A stretch of 64,000 bases of DNA, taken from NCBI RefSeq assembly GCF_008271805.1, contig NZ_VSRY01000015.1, positions 1 to 64,000 on the forward strand. Direction: 5' to 3'. How positions within the stretch are numbered: the stretch's first letter is position 1; every line of letters starts with the position of its first letter. Shown here one piece after another: positions 48,140 through 57,254 of the stretch. The notes beneath the pieces are model-generated. The model was not told the origin of the DNA, ran no database searches, and worked only from the letters and a program-made list of their open reading frames with translations. The position numbers and the translations under genes are program-made. This stretch comes from Streptomyces sp. TRM49041 (GTDB taxonomy: Bacteria; Actinomycetota; Actinomycetes; Streptomycetales; Streptomycetaceae).

Positions 48140-49471
48140 ATGACCATCCCCCTCCTGCTGCTCTGCGCGGCATTCCTTCTGATCCTCGCCAACGGCTTCT
48201 TCGTGGCGGCCGAGTTCGGCCTCGTCACAGTGGAGCGGGCCGACGCCGAACGCGCCGCCGCCGACGGCGACCGACGGGCCCGTACCGTCGTCAAGGCCCT
48301 GCGGGAACTGTCCTTCCAGCTCTCCGGCACCCAGCTGGGCATCACCCTCACCTCGCTCGTCGTCGGCATGCTCGCCGAACCGGCCCTCGCCCGGCTCCTG
48401 AACGGACCGCTCACCGCGACCGGACTGCCCGCCGGTGCCGTCCCCGGCGTCGCCGTGGCCATCGGCATGCTCGCCGCGTCCGCCGTACAGATGGTGATCG
48501 GCGAACTCGTCCCCAAGAACTGGGCGGTGTCACGGCCACTCCAGGTGGCACGGTTCGTGGCGGGCCCCCAGTACGCGTTCTCGTCCGTCTTCCGCCCGAT
48601 GATCGCGCTGCTGAACACGGTCGCCAACCGCCTGGTGCGCCTCCTGGGCGTCGAGCCCACCGAGGAGCTGGCCTCCGCCCGTACCCCCGGCGAACTGGTC
48701 GCCCTCGCCCGGCACTCGGCGCGGGCGGGCGCCCTCGAACAGGACACCGCGGACCTCTTCGTACGGACCCTCTCCCTCGGCGGACTCACGGCACAGCACG
48801 TCATGACGCCCCGGGTGAAGGTCAGCGCCCTCCAGTCGGACGCGACCGCCGCGGACGTCCTCAACCTGACCCGCGCGACGGGCCTGTCCCGCTTCCCGGT
48901 GTACCGCGAACGCATCGACGAGATCGTCGGCATGGTCCATCTGAAGGACGCCCTCGCGGTCCCCGCGCGGGACCGCCTGCGCACCCGGGTGGCACGTATC
49001 GCCGTCCCGCCGCTGCTCGTCCCCGAGACCCTGCCGGCCCAGGCACTTCTGGAGCGGCTGCGCAGCGAACAGCCCATCGCCGTCGTCGTCGACGAATACG
49101 GCGGTACGGCGGGTGTGGTCACCCTGGAGGACATCGTCGAGGAACTCGTCGGAGAGGTGCGCGACGAGCACGACGCGGCAGGGGAGGAGGAGCCCGAACT
49201 CGCCGCCGTCGCAGTGGAGGACGGCCACCCGGCCTGGGACGCCGACGGCAGCTGCCGCGTCCACGAGCTGAAACGCATAGGTCTGGAGGTGCCCGAAGGC
49301 CCGTACGAGACCGTCGCCGGGCTCGTCGCCGACCTGCTGGGCCGCATCCCCGCCCCCGGCGACCACGCCGAGCTGCCGGGCTGGCGCCTCTCCGTGCGCC
49401 AGGTGGACCGCTACCGCGCCGAGCGCGTGCGTCTGGTCCGTACCGCGGATGTCGCGGAGGCGGCCCGGTGA
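48140..49471 (+). CDS. CNNM/CorC-type transmembrane protein with CBS domains (hemolysin family)
   Basis: A 443-aa protein. The N-terminal DUF21/CNNM membrane domain (about 1-190) has AFLLILANGFFVAAEFGLVTVERADAER and IGELVPKNWAVSRPLQVA; two CBS domains follow (VMTPRVKVSALQSDATAADV.. and PIAVVVDEYGGTAGVVTLEDIVEELVGEV) and then a CorC_HlyC accessory domain (about 355-435). Such proteins are implicated in Mg2+ or Co2+ transport rather than haemolysis. ATG48140 follows GAGGAGG. The stop overlaps the start of a second, shorter paralogue. Confidence 0.93.
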   Translation: MTIPLLLLCAAFLLILANGFFVAAEFGLVTVERADAERAAADGDRRARTVVKALRELSFQLSGTQLGITLTSLVVGMLAEPALARLLNGPLTATGLPAGAVPGVAVAIGMLAASAVQMVIGELVPKNWAVSRPLQVARFVAGPQYAFSSVFRPMIALLNTVANRLVRLLGVEPTEELASARTPGELVALARHSARAGALEQDTADLFVRTLSLGGLTAQHVMTPRVKVSALQSDATAADVLNLTRATGLSRFPVYRERIDEIVGMVHLKDALAVPARDRLRTRVARIAVPPLLVPETLPAQALLERLRSEQPIAVVVDEYGGTAGVVTLEDIVEELVGEVRDEHDAAGEEEPELAAVAVEDGHPAWDADGSCRVHELKRIGLEVPEGPYETVAGLVADLLGRIPAPGDHAELPGWRLSVRQVDRYRAERVRLVRTADVAEAAR

Positions 49472-50511
49472 ACGCCCTCCAACTCCTCTTGGCCGCCCTT
49501 CTGGTCCTCGCGAACGGCTTCTTCGTGGGCGCGGAGTTCGCTCTGGTCTCCGTCCGCCGCAGCCAGATCGAGCAGCTCGGCTCCAAGCGGGCCCGCAGGG
49601 TCCTGCACGGCCTGGAGAACCTTCCGCAGATGATGGCCGCCGCGCAGTTCGGCATCACGGTCTGCTCCCTCACACTGGGCGCCGTCGCCGAACCCACGGT
49701 GGCGCGACTCCTGGAGCCGCTCTTCCACGCCGTCCACCTCCCCGAGGGCCTCGTCCACCCCCTCGGCTACGTCATCGCCCTGGCCGCGGTCGTCTTCCTG
49801 CACCTAGTGGTGGGCGAGATGGTCCCGAAGAACCTGGCGATGGCGGCACCCGAGAAGACGGCGCTGTGGCTGAGCCCGGCGCTGGTCGGATTCGCGCGGC
49901 TGTGCGTACCGGTGACGAGGGCGCTGGGGGCCTGCGCGAACGGGATCCTCAAGGCATTCGGCGTGGAACCGAAGGACGAGGTGGAGGCCGTCTTCACCAG
50001 CGAGCAGCTGAACCGCCTCGTCGAGGACGCCGGCCAGGCCGGGCTGCTGGCCCCCGCCGAGCGGGAGCGCCTGGGAGACGCCCTGGAACTGGGCACCCGG
50101 CCGGTCCGTGACGTGGTGATCCCCGGCACGGCCCTGGTGACGGTGCCCCCGTCGGTCACCCCGGCCCAGATCGAGGACCTGACCGTGCGCACGGGCTACT
50201 CCCGCTTCCCGATCCTCGCGGAAGGCGGCGGCGCGTTCCTGGGCTTCCTGCACGTCAAGGACGTCCTCGACATGGAGGACCCGGACCGCGCGGTCCCCCA
50301 GCACATCTGGCGCCCCATGGCCACCCTGCGCGCCGAACTCCCCCTGGACGACGCGCTGACGGTCCTCCGCCGGGCGGCGACCCACCTGGCGCAGGTCGCG
50401 GACGCGTCGGGCAGGGTACTGGGCCTGGTCGCCCTTGAGGACATGCTGGAAATGCTGGTGGGCGAGGTCCGAGACCCCTCCCACCGCCACCCGGAGACCC
50501 TCCAGGTGTAG
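49468..50511 (+). CDS. second CNNM/CBS transmembrane protein, short form
   Basis: A 347-aa paralogue of the preceding gene: DUF21 domain with LLLAALLVLANGFFVGAEFALVSVRRSQIEQL and VGEMVPKNLAMAAPEKTALW, then two CBS domains ending VLGLVALEDMLEMLVGEVRD. It lacks the CorC_HlyC accessory domain of its neighbour. GTG49468 overlaps the upstream stop (GTGA), so the two products are made together, possibly as a heterodimer. It is convergent with the AAA ATPase gene. Confidence 0.93.
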   Translation: MNALQLLLAALLVLANGFFVGAEFALVSVRRSQIEQLGSKRARRVLHGLENLPQMMAAAQFGITVCSLTLGAVAEPTVARLLEPLFHAVHLPEGLVHPLGYVIALAAVVFLHLVVGEMVPKNLAMAAPEKTALWLSPALVGFARLCVPVTRALGACANGILKAFGVEPKDEVEAVFTSEQLNRLVEDAGQAGLLAPAERERLGDALELGTRPVRDVVIPGTALVTVPPSVTPAQIEDLTVRTGYSRFPILAEGGGAFLGFLHVKDVLDMEDPDRAVPQHIWRPMATLRAELPLDDALTVLRRAATHLAQVADASGRVLGLVALEDMLEMLVGEVRDPSHRHPETLQV

Positions 50512-50574
50512 GTACCCCGGCCCGCGGTCGCCCATGACGGCACCGGCCACGCCGGGGAGGGCACCGCGGCAGGG

Positions 50575-52545
50575 TCAGTACCCCGTCGGCGGCGGCTCCT
50601 GCGGCCCCCGGGTACTGGGCCCACGGCCCGAGAGGACCTCGCCGTACGCCTGCATCAGGTCCGGCAGCCGCAGCGTCGAGAGGTCCTCGCGGGTCGGCGT
50701 GCCCGTGTACCCGGAAAGCCTCAGGTCCCGGTACGCGCACGACTTCTCGTACAGCGTCCGCAGGAACCGTCCGTTGCCCAGCTCGTCGATCCACCCCTGG
50801 TCCACCACATGCCCGCTGATCGAGCGCAGCTCGTCCAGGGACTCCTCGTCCCACATGTCCCCGTCCGCCGCCGCCAGGACCTTCCCGATCTCCGTCAGCT
50901 CCAGCGGCCGGTACGACGGGAAGTCCACCCGGGTGGTGAAGCGGGACGACAGCCCGGGGTTCGCCGCCAGCAGCCGGTCCATGCCCTCCGGGTAGCCGGC
51001 GAGGATCACCACCAGATGGTCCCGGTTGTCCTCGGCGCGCTTCAGCAGGACCTGCAGGGCCTCGTCCCCGTACGCGTCGCCCTTGCTGTAGCCCGAGTTG
51101 GACAGCGAGTACGCCTCGTCGACGAACAGCACCCCGCCCAGCGCCGAGTCGATCAGCTCGTTCGCCTTCACCGCGGTCTGGCCCAGAAACTCACCCACCA
51201 GATCCGCCCGCTGTGCCTCGACCAGATGGTCGCCTCCGAGCAGCCCGAGCGCGTAGAACACCCGCCCAAGAATCCGCGCGACAGTGGTCTTCCCGGTGCC
51301 GGAGGGACCGGAGAAGACAAAGTGACGTTTCGGCGGCTGTACGGGCAGCCCCTGCGCCGCGCGCAGCCGTGCCATCTCCAGCTGTGCCGACAGTGCCTTG
51401 ACCTGGCGCTTCACCGGCTCCAGACCGACCATCCGCTCCAGCTCCGCCAGGGCCTCGGCGAGGAGCGCCGGGTCGGTGGGGCTCGTCGGGAAGGGCGGGG
51501 CAGCCGGCCGCCCGGGCACTCCGCCGGCCGCCTTCTCGCGCGCCCCGCCGGGCGGTACGGGCGCGGCGGGAGGGCCGGAGCCGGCCGGGCCTCCGCCCAG
51601 TCCGGCGCCCCCGGGGACGGAGCCTGCGCCGGCCCCCGGAGCGGCCTGCGAGGGGATCTCCGGGCCCGGCCCCTCCTGCCCGTCCACCCCCGCGTCCAGC
51701 ACGTCCGTGCCGCCGTCGGTCCCGGCGCCCGCGAGGGACACCGCGGCCAGCCCGGCGGCCTCGTCCGCCGTACCGTCGAATCCGTCGTACTCGGCGATCG
51801 CCGCCAGCCGCGCCGCGGTGTCCATGAACGCCGGGTCCACCCGGTGCACCGCCCGGTACAGGGGCAGGGCGGCGGCGGTGCGCCCGGTGCCCTCATGTGC
51901 CCGCGCCAGCCAGTAGCGCAGCTCCTTGCGCTGCGGCTGCTCGCTGCGGCACCGCATCAGCGCGGCGGACAGCAGCGGCTCCGCCTGCCCGTACATCTCC
52001 AGCCGCACCCGCGCCATGCCGCCGAACAGCCCGGCCTCGATCCCGAGGAGCGGGTCGTCGACGAGCGGCTCCGTGTGCCGTACGAGCTGGTCCCAGTCCT
52101 TGACCAGGTACGCCCGGCAGGCGTGCAGGAACCGCACCTGCGGGTCGGTGTCCACGGGCGGCAGCCCCGCCAGCGCCCGGTCGAGCTCGGGCACATGGCG
52201 GCCGTCCAGCCAGTGCGAGGCGTGCGCCAGCAGGAGATCGCGCGCGCTCTCCAGCACCGGCTGCACCCACCAGCCCAGCCAGTACCAGGAGTTCAGCGTC
52301 CGCCGGTGCCGCGCCCGCTGCTCACCGAACCGGTCGCGGTGGTGGTACATGCGCAGCAGCGCGGTGGTCGTGTCGACCCGCAGGGCGTGCAGCCCGAGCC
52401 AGGCGTCGGCCATGCCGGGGTCGATCCGCACAGCCGCCCGGAACTCCTCCTCGGCCTGCGGATACGCGCCCATGGTGTACGCGTCCACGCCGCGCAGCCA
52501 GGCGAGGTCGGCCGGGGCCTGTGTGCCCTGCGTGCCGATGTCCAT
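50575..52545 (-). CDS. EccA/CbbX-like AAA+ ATPase with N-terminal TPR-like domain
   Basis: A 656-aa protein. The N-terminal half (about 10-270) is helical and TPR-like (AYTMGAYPQAEEEFRAAVRIDPGMADAWLGL), followed by a Gly/Pro-rich linker (about 290-370) and a CbbX/EccA-type AAA+ domain: Walker A GPSGTGKTT, Walker B GGVLFVDEAYSL, sensor and Arg-finger segment NPGLSSRFTTRVDFPSY. This is the domain plan of EccA, the cytosolic ATPase of type VII secretion, but no other ESX gene is in the window. ATG52545 (MDIGTQGTQAPADL) has GGGGGA upstream; a 33-residue longer frame is less likely. Confidence 0.9.
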   Translation of the reverse strand: MDIGTQGTQAPADLAWLRGVDAYTMGAYPQAEEEFRAAVRIDPGMADAWLGLHALRVDTTTALLRMYHHRDRFGEQRARHRRTLNSWYWLGWWVQPVLESARDLLLAHASHWLDGRHVPELDRALAGLPPVDTDPQVRFLHACRAYLVKDWDQLVRHTEPLVDDPLLGIEAGLFGGMARVRLEMYGQAEPLLSAALMRCRSEQPQRKELRYWLARAHEGTGRTAAALPLYRAVHRVDPAFMDTAARLAAIAEYDGFDGTADEAAGLAAVSLAGAGTDGGTDVLDAGVDGQEGPGPEIPSQAAPGAGAGSVPGGAGLGGGPAGSGPPAAPVPPGGAREKAAGGVPGRPAAPPFPTSPTDPALLAEALAELERMVGLEPVKRQVKALSAQLEMARLRAAQGLPVQPPKRHFVFSGPSGTGKTTVARILGRVFYALGLLGGDHLVEAQRADLVGEFLGQTAVKANELIDSALGGVLFVDEAYSLSNSGYSKGDAYGDEALQVLLKRAEDNRDHLVVILAGYPEGMDRLLAANPGLSSRFTTRVDFPSYRPLELTEIGKVLAAADGDMWDEESLDELRSISGHVVDQGWIDELGNGRFLRTLYEKSCAYRDLRLSGYTGTPTREDLSTLRLPDLMQAYGEVLSGRGPSTRGPQEPPPTGY

Positions 52546-52951
52546 CGGGTCCCCCACAACACGTGTCCCCGGAGCCGTCCCGCCGGGCGGGCGCCCGCCG
52601 GAAGCATTCCCAATCGCCTTTTCTTGGACGGGTATTGACCGCACCGGGTGGCATCGTACCTGCGCAGAAGGTGTGCGACTAAGGGCGCAACCAGCGCTCG
52701 GGGAGCGCTCGCGGGGGCGCTGACGGCGGTGACCCAGGGTGAGCGTCGACTGGTCGAGCGGCGCGGGGGGAGGGGGTGAAGGGCAGAACGAAGCCCCCGA
52801 TCACGGGGGAACAACCGGGGGCTTCGCGTCTGCGGCGACTCCGAAAAGCCGCACATTGAGAACGTAAGACCTGTACGGCTCGTCGGTCAAGCGAAGTTGA
52901 GGCAGTCTGAGCGGCTGATTTCCGACCGCTCCGTACAGCCGTCCACCATCG
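52546..52951. other. gene-free stretch with a transcription terminator
   Basis: Between two minus-strand genes. It carries the hairpin at 52789-52826, presumed to end the kinase transcript, and should hold the promoter of the AAA ATPase gene near 52600. No gene is supported. Confidence 0.5.
52789..52826 (-). terminator. terminator after the uridine-kinase-like gene
   Basis: CGAAGCCCCC (52789-52798) and GGGGGCTTCG (52817-52826) form a perfect 10-bp stem; an alternative inner hairpin CCCCCG/CGGGGG competes with it. Confidence 0.75.
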
Positions 52952-53596
52952 TCACGTTGTGTGACGGATTGGCTCCTCATCCGCTGTCGGGGGGTGCCTC
53001 GGGAGCCACACGTACCCCTCGCGGCACTCACGTATCAGCGTGTCGGCGAAGGGCAGGGACGGGTCATGAGCGAAATGGCGGGTCTCCGCCACTGTCCATC
53101 CGTCCCAGAAGGCGGATTGCGCAGGTCCGTCCCGGTGCCGGCCCCTGCGCCAGGACGCCTCCGGAGCGCGCTCCATCCAGAGGAGTCGTGCCAGGTGGGG
53201 GCGGAGGGCGCGGCGTCCGGCACCGACGCCCTCGACCAGGACGACCGGTGCGGGCGGCAGTCGCCTCGGCGGTCCGAACCGACGGGAAATCCAGTCGTAC
53301 GGGTGATACTCCGCCGCCTCGCCGCGTCTCAGCGGATCGAGCACCTGCTGCCGGAGACGGCCCGTCCACGCGAAGAGCTCGTCGTGCGTGGCGAGGTCGT
53401 CGAGGTGGAGGACCGGCGCACCGCCGAGGGCCGCCGCGAGCCGCGCGGCGAACGTCGACTTGCCGGACCCGGCGTGCCCGTCGACGGCCACGAGCCGGAC
53501 GGGCCCGCAGGACGGCGGCAGCGCCCGCAGTTCGGCGGCGAGCGCGTCCAGGCCGGCCGGGCGGGCGGGACCGGGCGCGGGGGCTCCGTCGGACAT
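52952..53596 (-). CDS. uridine-kinase-like P-loop protein
   Basis: A 214-aa P-loop NTPase. Walker A GHAGSGKST lies at about 40-48 in VRLVAVDGHAGSGKSTFAARLAAALGG, followed by VLHLDDLATHDELFAWTGRL, which has the DD of uridine kinase/PRK enzymes, and VVLVEGVGAGRRALRPHL. The family is close to (d)uridine kinases, but the substrate cannot be told. The start at 53596 gives MSDGAPAPGPARPAGLDALA. It is divergent from the secreted peptidase gene. Confidence 0.85.
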   Translation of the reverse strand: MSDGAPAPGPARPAGLDALAAELRALPPSCGPVRLVAVDGHAGSGKSTFAARLAAALGGAPVLHLDDLATHDELFAWTGRLRQQVLDPLRRGEAAEYHPYDWISRRFGPPRRLPPAPVVLVEGVGAGRRALRPHLARLLWMERAPEASWRRGRHRDGPAQSAFWDGWTVAETRHFAHDPSLPFADTLIRECREGYVWLPRHPPTADEEPIRHTT

Positions 53597-53765
53597 GCCG
53601 CCACCCTACAGAGGCCGCCACGGCGCGGCCGGAGGGCGGTTGTCCGGCGACGCGGCGCGGATTGCCTGGCGGAGCGGGGGTCCGCCAGCGATAGTGGGCG
53701 CGCGCCGACATCGTTACGTGATCGACTCGTGCCGACCGCAGCCGACCCGACAGGGGGATCCCCGT

Positions 53766-55166
53766 ATGCCCGACGCCACCTCGCGCAGAACCGTGCTCGC
53801 CGCGGCCCTCGCCACGGCGGGCGCCACCGCCGCCACCGTCGTCGCTTCCGCGAACCCGGCCACCGCGGCGGCCAAGGCTTCCGCGCCACCGCCCGCCGAC
53901 CCGGCCGCGGAGCCGCCCACCGCCGTCACCGGCCGCCCGCAGGTCGACAACCGCTTCTGGGCCTCGTGCGCCGACTGGAGCCACGGCACGGCCGACGGCG
54001 TACGGGCCGTGGCGGGCAGCCGCCCCGGCCTGGCGATCGACGCCCCGTCGGGCCGTGCCGACTACACCGACCCGCACACCGGCCGTACGGCCTCCTGGGA
54101 GTACGCCACCTGGACCTCGCCCCGGCACACTCCGGCCGTCCCGGCGACAGAGGTGATCGCGTCCTGGAACGCCGACACGCCCGCCGGGACCTGGATCACC
54201 GTGGAGCTGTCCTGCCGCTACTCGGACGGCACCGACACACCCTGGTACGTGATGGGCCGCTGGGCGGCGGGTGACGGTGACATCCGGCGCACCTCGGTCG
54301 ACGGCCAGAGCGACGGCAGGAGCAGCGTCTGGACCGACACCCTGGCGGTCCGGGACGCGGCGAGCGGCCTGCGCCTGGCGTCCTACCGGCTGCGCCTGAC
54401 CCTCCACCGGGCCCCCGGCAGTCGCCGTACGCCCACCGTGTGGCGGCTCGGCGCGATGGCCTCGGACGTTCCGGACCGCTTCACCGTCCCCGCCTCCGAG
54501 CCCCGCGTGGCCCGCGAGCTGATCGTCCCGCGCTACTCGCAGAACACCCACATCGGCCGGTACCCGGAGTACGACAACGGCGGCGAGGCATGGTGCAGCC
54601 CCACCTCCTCGCAGATGATCGTCGAGTACTGGGGCCGCCGCCCCACCGCCGCGGAACTGGCCTGGGTGAAACCGGAGTACGCCGATCCGCAGGTCTGCCA
54701 CGCGGCCCGCTTCACCTACGACAGCCAGTACGAGGGCTGCGGCAACTGGCCCTTCAACGCCGCCTACGCCGCCACCTACGACGACCTGAACGCCGTCGTG
54801 ACCCGACTGCACTCGCTCACCGACCTGGAGACGCTCATCGAGGCGGGTATCCCGGCGATCACGTCCCAGTCGTTCCTGGAGGGGGAGCTGACGGGCGCGG
54901 GCTACGGCACCGCCGGGCACCTGATGACCGTGATCGGGTTCACCGCCGAGGGCGACGTCGTCGCCAACGACCCCGCGTCCCCGACCAACCAGGCCGTCCG
55001 CCGCGTCTACCGGCGGCGCGAGTGGGAGAACATCTGGCTGCGTACGAAGAGGTACGACGCAAACGGCAAGGTCAGAAGCGGTACGGGGGGCGTCTGCTAC
55101 ATCTTCTGGCCGGTCAAGCCAGCACCGAGCCAGCACCGCGTGTTGCGGTCGCTCGGCCTGCTGTGA
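53766..55166 (+). CDS. Tat-secreted C39-like cysteine peptidase, with swapped 3' end
   Basis: A 466-aa exported protein. The N-terminus SRRTVLAAALATAGATAATV is a twin-arginine signal, followed by a beta-rich domain (about 60-250) and a papain-like/peptidase C39 domain: Cys277 in GGEAWCSPTSSQMI, His385 in GTAGHLMTVIGF and Asn/Asp in VVANDPAS. ATG53766 is the first start that gives the signal. The last about 40 codons (after base 55042) differ from a second, apparently ancestral 3' end found at 58257-58380; an 18-bp repeat (55025-55042 and 58239-58256) marks the junction. The integrase remnant overlaps the 3' end on the opposite strand. Confidence 0.9.
   Translation: MPDATSRRTVLAAALATAGATAATVVASANPATAAAKASAPPPADPAAEPPTAVTGRPQVDNRFWASCADWSHGTADGVRAVAGSRPGLAIDAPSGRADYTDPHTGRTASWEYATWTSPRHTPAVPATEVIASWNADTPAGTWITVELSCRYSDGTDTPWYVMGRWAAGDGDIRRTSVDGQSDGRSSVWTDTLAVRDAASGLRLASYRLRLTLHRAPGSRRTPTVWRLGAMASDVPDRFTVPASEPRVARELIVPRYSQNTHIGRYPEYDNGGEAWCSPTSSQMIVEYWGRRPTAAELAWVKPEYADPQVCHAARFTYDSQYEGCGNWPFNAAYAATYDDLNAVVTRLHSLTDLETLIEAGIPAITSQSFLEGELTGAGYGTAGHLMTVIGFTAEGDVVANDPASPTNQAVRRVYRRREWENIWLRTKRYDANGKVRSGTGGVCYIFWPVKPAPSQHRVLRSLGLL
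55025..55042. repeat. left att-like 18-bp direct repeat
   Basis: GGAGAACATCTGGCTGCG, identical to 58239-58256. It lies inside the C39 peptidase gene (codons for ENIWLR), 70 bp from the integrase remnant. Probable attL core. Confidence 0.65.
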
Positions 55167-55605
55167 GCATATACGGCCCCACGGCCGCCTCCACGACCTG
55201 ACGGCAGCGCTCCCGGCCGTCCTGCGTGAGGTGGTCATAGCGGTCCACCGTGACCTTGATCGAACGATGTCCGAGCCAGCGAGACACTTCGTGAACGGAC
55301 ACACCGTTCGTCAGAGCCGCGCTGGTCCATTTGCGACGCAAGTCGTGCGGCTTGTATGCGGGCAGATCGAGTCGCCTGATGGCACGGTCCCACGACTTGC
55401 GCAGAAGATCGGGATACGGCAATCCGCCGCTTGCATTGCGGACCGGAAGTCGATCGATGAACGGCTCAAGGGAAGCGGGTACGGGTATATCTCGCCACTC
55501 GCCCACTTTCCGATGCTTCAGCGGGGCGTATTTCGGCGTGTACTTCCCGGAGGCGTCCTTGCAGCGAATCAGGTGGTGTTGAGGGCCGCCCCTTCCCGGC
55601 GCCAA
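55114..55605 (-). pseudogene. tyrosine recombinase (integrase) C-terminal remnant
   Basis: The frame encodes the catalytic end of an actinomycete phage/ICE integrase: the beta-hairpin lysine region PLKHRKVGEWRDIPVP, then HDLRRKW (His-x-x-Arg), WLGHRS (third His) and VDRYDHL (nucleophile Tyr). The core-binding domain and the first catalytic Arg block are absent; the similarity begins abruptly near 55560, so the protein is truncated and should be inactive. The 3' end runs antisense 53 bp into the peptidase gene. Its position beside the 18-bp repeat is that expected of an element integrase. Confidence 0.85.
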
Positions 55606-55616
55606 CGTGCGTACAA

Positions 55617-55829
55617 GACCTCGATGATGAGCCTGTCTTCGGCAACGGCCCCGTCCTGTCCGACGGGTACGGCTTCCCCGGCTCCGAGAAGGACCTCCTC
55701 GGCCGCGGGCTCATCGGCGCCGGAGGCCTCGGCCCGTACCAGGCGCGGCTCCTGCTGCGCGCCCTGCTCGGCCAGGGCGCCGACGGGGCGGCGGTCCGCG
55801 AGACCTTCACCACCGCCTCCGCCCGCTGA
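55617..55829 (+). pseudogene. C-terminal remnant of an L-asparaginase gene
   Basis: Seventy codons ending at TGA 55827-55829 read VFGNGPVLSDGYGFPGSEKD, then LLGRGLIGAGGLGPYQARLL and LRALLGQGADGAAVRETF, the typical C-terminal end of bacterial L-asparaginases. There is no start codon or ribosome binding site, and the similarity stops at about 55617, where the integrase remnant begins on the other strand. A deletion has joined the two ruins. Confidence 0.65.
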
Positions 55830-55856
55830 TCCCACCTCGTCAGGAGACACCCGCAC

Positions 55857-56315
55857 ATGCGTGCTCACGAGCTGACCGTCGGCCGTACCTTCGGCGTCAC
55901 CTTCGACCACGGGGAGGACTTCTTCGAGGCGCTGTCCACCTTCTGCCGGGACAACGGTGTACGCCAGGGCTACATCCCCTCGTTCATCGGAGCCTTCGCG
56001 GAGGCCGAGATCGTGGGCGCCTGCGAGAAGCTCGCAGACCCGGACGCACCGGTCTGGGCGAAGACGTACGTCACCAACGTCGAGGCGTTCGGCGCGGGCA
56101 CGCTCGCCCACGACCCGGCCACCGGCGGGATACTCCCGCACATCCACGTCTCCGCCGGCCTGAAGGCCCAGTCGGCTGACGGCAGGACGAGCCACCTCCT
56201 CAGCGCCAAGGTCCAGTTCCTCAGCGAACTGCTGATCGTGGAGGTCACATCGCCCACGATGACCCGGCCTCGGAACCCCGACCTCTACGACGTTCCGCTG
56301 CTCACGTTCGGCTGA
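55857..56315 (+). CDS. PPC (DUF296) domain protein
   Basis: A 152-aa protein consisting of one PPC/DUF296 domain: GRTFGVTFDHGEDFFEALSTFCRDNGVRQGYIPSF.., then the HIHVSAGLK metal/ligand segment near residue 100. The fold forms trimers; its bacterial role is unknown and some members bind nucleic acids or small ligands. ATG55857 has CAGGAGA 9-15 nt upstream. It lies 27 bp behind the asparaginase remnant and overlaps the next gene tail-to-tail by 14 bp. Confidence 0.85.
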   Translation: MRAHELTVGRTFGVTFDHGEDFFEALSTFCRDNGVRQGYIPSFIGAFAEAEIVGACEKLADPDAPVWAKTYVTNVEAFGAGTLAHDPATGGILPHIHVSAGLKAQSADGRTSHLLSAKVQFLSELLIVEVTSPTMTRPRNPDLYDVPLLTFG

Positions 56316-56925
56316 CCGGAAGGAGCCGACGAAGCCAGGGGTGGTCGGGCGCGATCACTTTGATCGCGTCCGCCAGCCAGACGCGTGCCGTTGCGTCCAG
56401 CAGCGGCAGTACCGCTTCGAAGTCGGTCTCGTCCTTCTCCCGGGTCGCCTTCGCCTTGTAGAAGAGCTGCACCTCGGGCGCGAGATACGGGATGCCCGTC
56501 TCGCTCATTCGCCCGAGTTGGTCGATCGGGAGCCGGATCTCCGGGGTGCGCCGCGAGACCCACTGGGTGCCCTCGGCCTCGTCCAGCATGAGCTGCACCG
56601 ACCACGGCGCCTTCGGCGTGCGGCGGCACCAGATGTCGTGGAGCGGCGGCTGAAGGACCTCTCCAGGACGCCACGGTCGAAGCTCCCCCTGGCCGGGCGG
56701 GTCCGCCACGTACAGGTCCCAGTCGGCCAGCAGTTCACGTACGACGGCTTGGTCGCGCCGGAGGACGAGGACGTCGAGATCGCCGTGTGCGCGCAGCTCG
56801 CGGCCGACCGCGAGTTCGATCGCGTAGCCACCGGCGATCCACCACGGGAAGTCCGCCTCGGCGAAGACCGCGGCCACATCCTCGGGACGATCCGGCGCCC
56901 AGCGTCCCAACACGTCAGCACTCAC
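56302..56925 (-). CDS. nucleotidyltransferase-fold protein (aminoglycoside adenylyltransferase-like)
   Basis: A 207-aa protein with the Pol-beta-like motif FPWWIAGGYAIELAVGRELRAHGDLDVLVLRRDQ (G-G then DxD), as in ANT(2'')-type and other small nucleotidyltransferases. The middle has PWSVQLMLDEAEGTQWVSRR and the third acidic residue may be in this region. GTG56925 (MSADVLGRWAPD) has GGGAG upstream and is preferred over a 30-residue longer frame. Whether it confers resistance is not known; chromosomal members are often of unknown function. It sits inside the island. Confidence 0.8.
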   Translation of the reverse strand: MSADVLGRWAPDRPEDVAAVFAEADFPWWIAGGYAIELAVGRELRAHGDLDVLVLRRDQAVVRELLADWDLYVADPPGQGELRPWRPGEVLQPPLHDIWCRRTPKAPWSVQLMLDEAEGTQWVSRRTPEIRLPIDQLGRMSETGIPYLAPEVQLFYKAKATREKDETDFEAVLPLLDATARVWLADAIKVIAPDHPWLRRLLPVSRT

Positions 56926-57254
56926 CTGCCCATACTCCCAGTGATCAGAGGGGAGGAGGCTGAGGCCGGCGGCGGGTCGGCGGTCTCGCTGGAGGGCCCT
57001 GTCGCCCGCTCGCACCCCCTGCGCTCATAAACGCCCATGAGCATCAGGGACACCGGCATCCATCGTTGAGTGCGTGACTCGCGACCGGCCTCGTGGCTGG
57101 TGCTTGAGCCACGATCCTTCCGGGGCCGCGTGCCCGAAGTCAGGTGCTTCCTGCGGCCGTATGCCTCTCAGCGGCGTACTGGCTGCACTTCCGCGACCAC
57201 GCCGCAGTCCCGGGAGAAGGCCATCGCTGTCACCCACAGGAGGTCCGTCGCCCG
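56926..57254. other. gene-free divergent region in the island
   Basis: Between the nucleotidyltransferase and the ATP-binding gene. A short inverted repeat GCTCAT/ATGAGC lies near 57024-57043. Codon-like frames here are not convincing. Confidence 0.4.

Noticed and set aside
50575..52545. Type VII secretion locus inferred from the EccA-like ATPase
   Set aside because: No EccB, EccC, EccD or WXG100 genes are in the neighbourhood; CbbX/EccA-like AAA proteins also occur alone.
55114..55166. Reading the integrase overlap as proof of an active element
   Set aside because: The integrase lacks its core-binding domain and first catalytic Arg block, so the element is treated as decayed.
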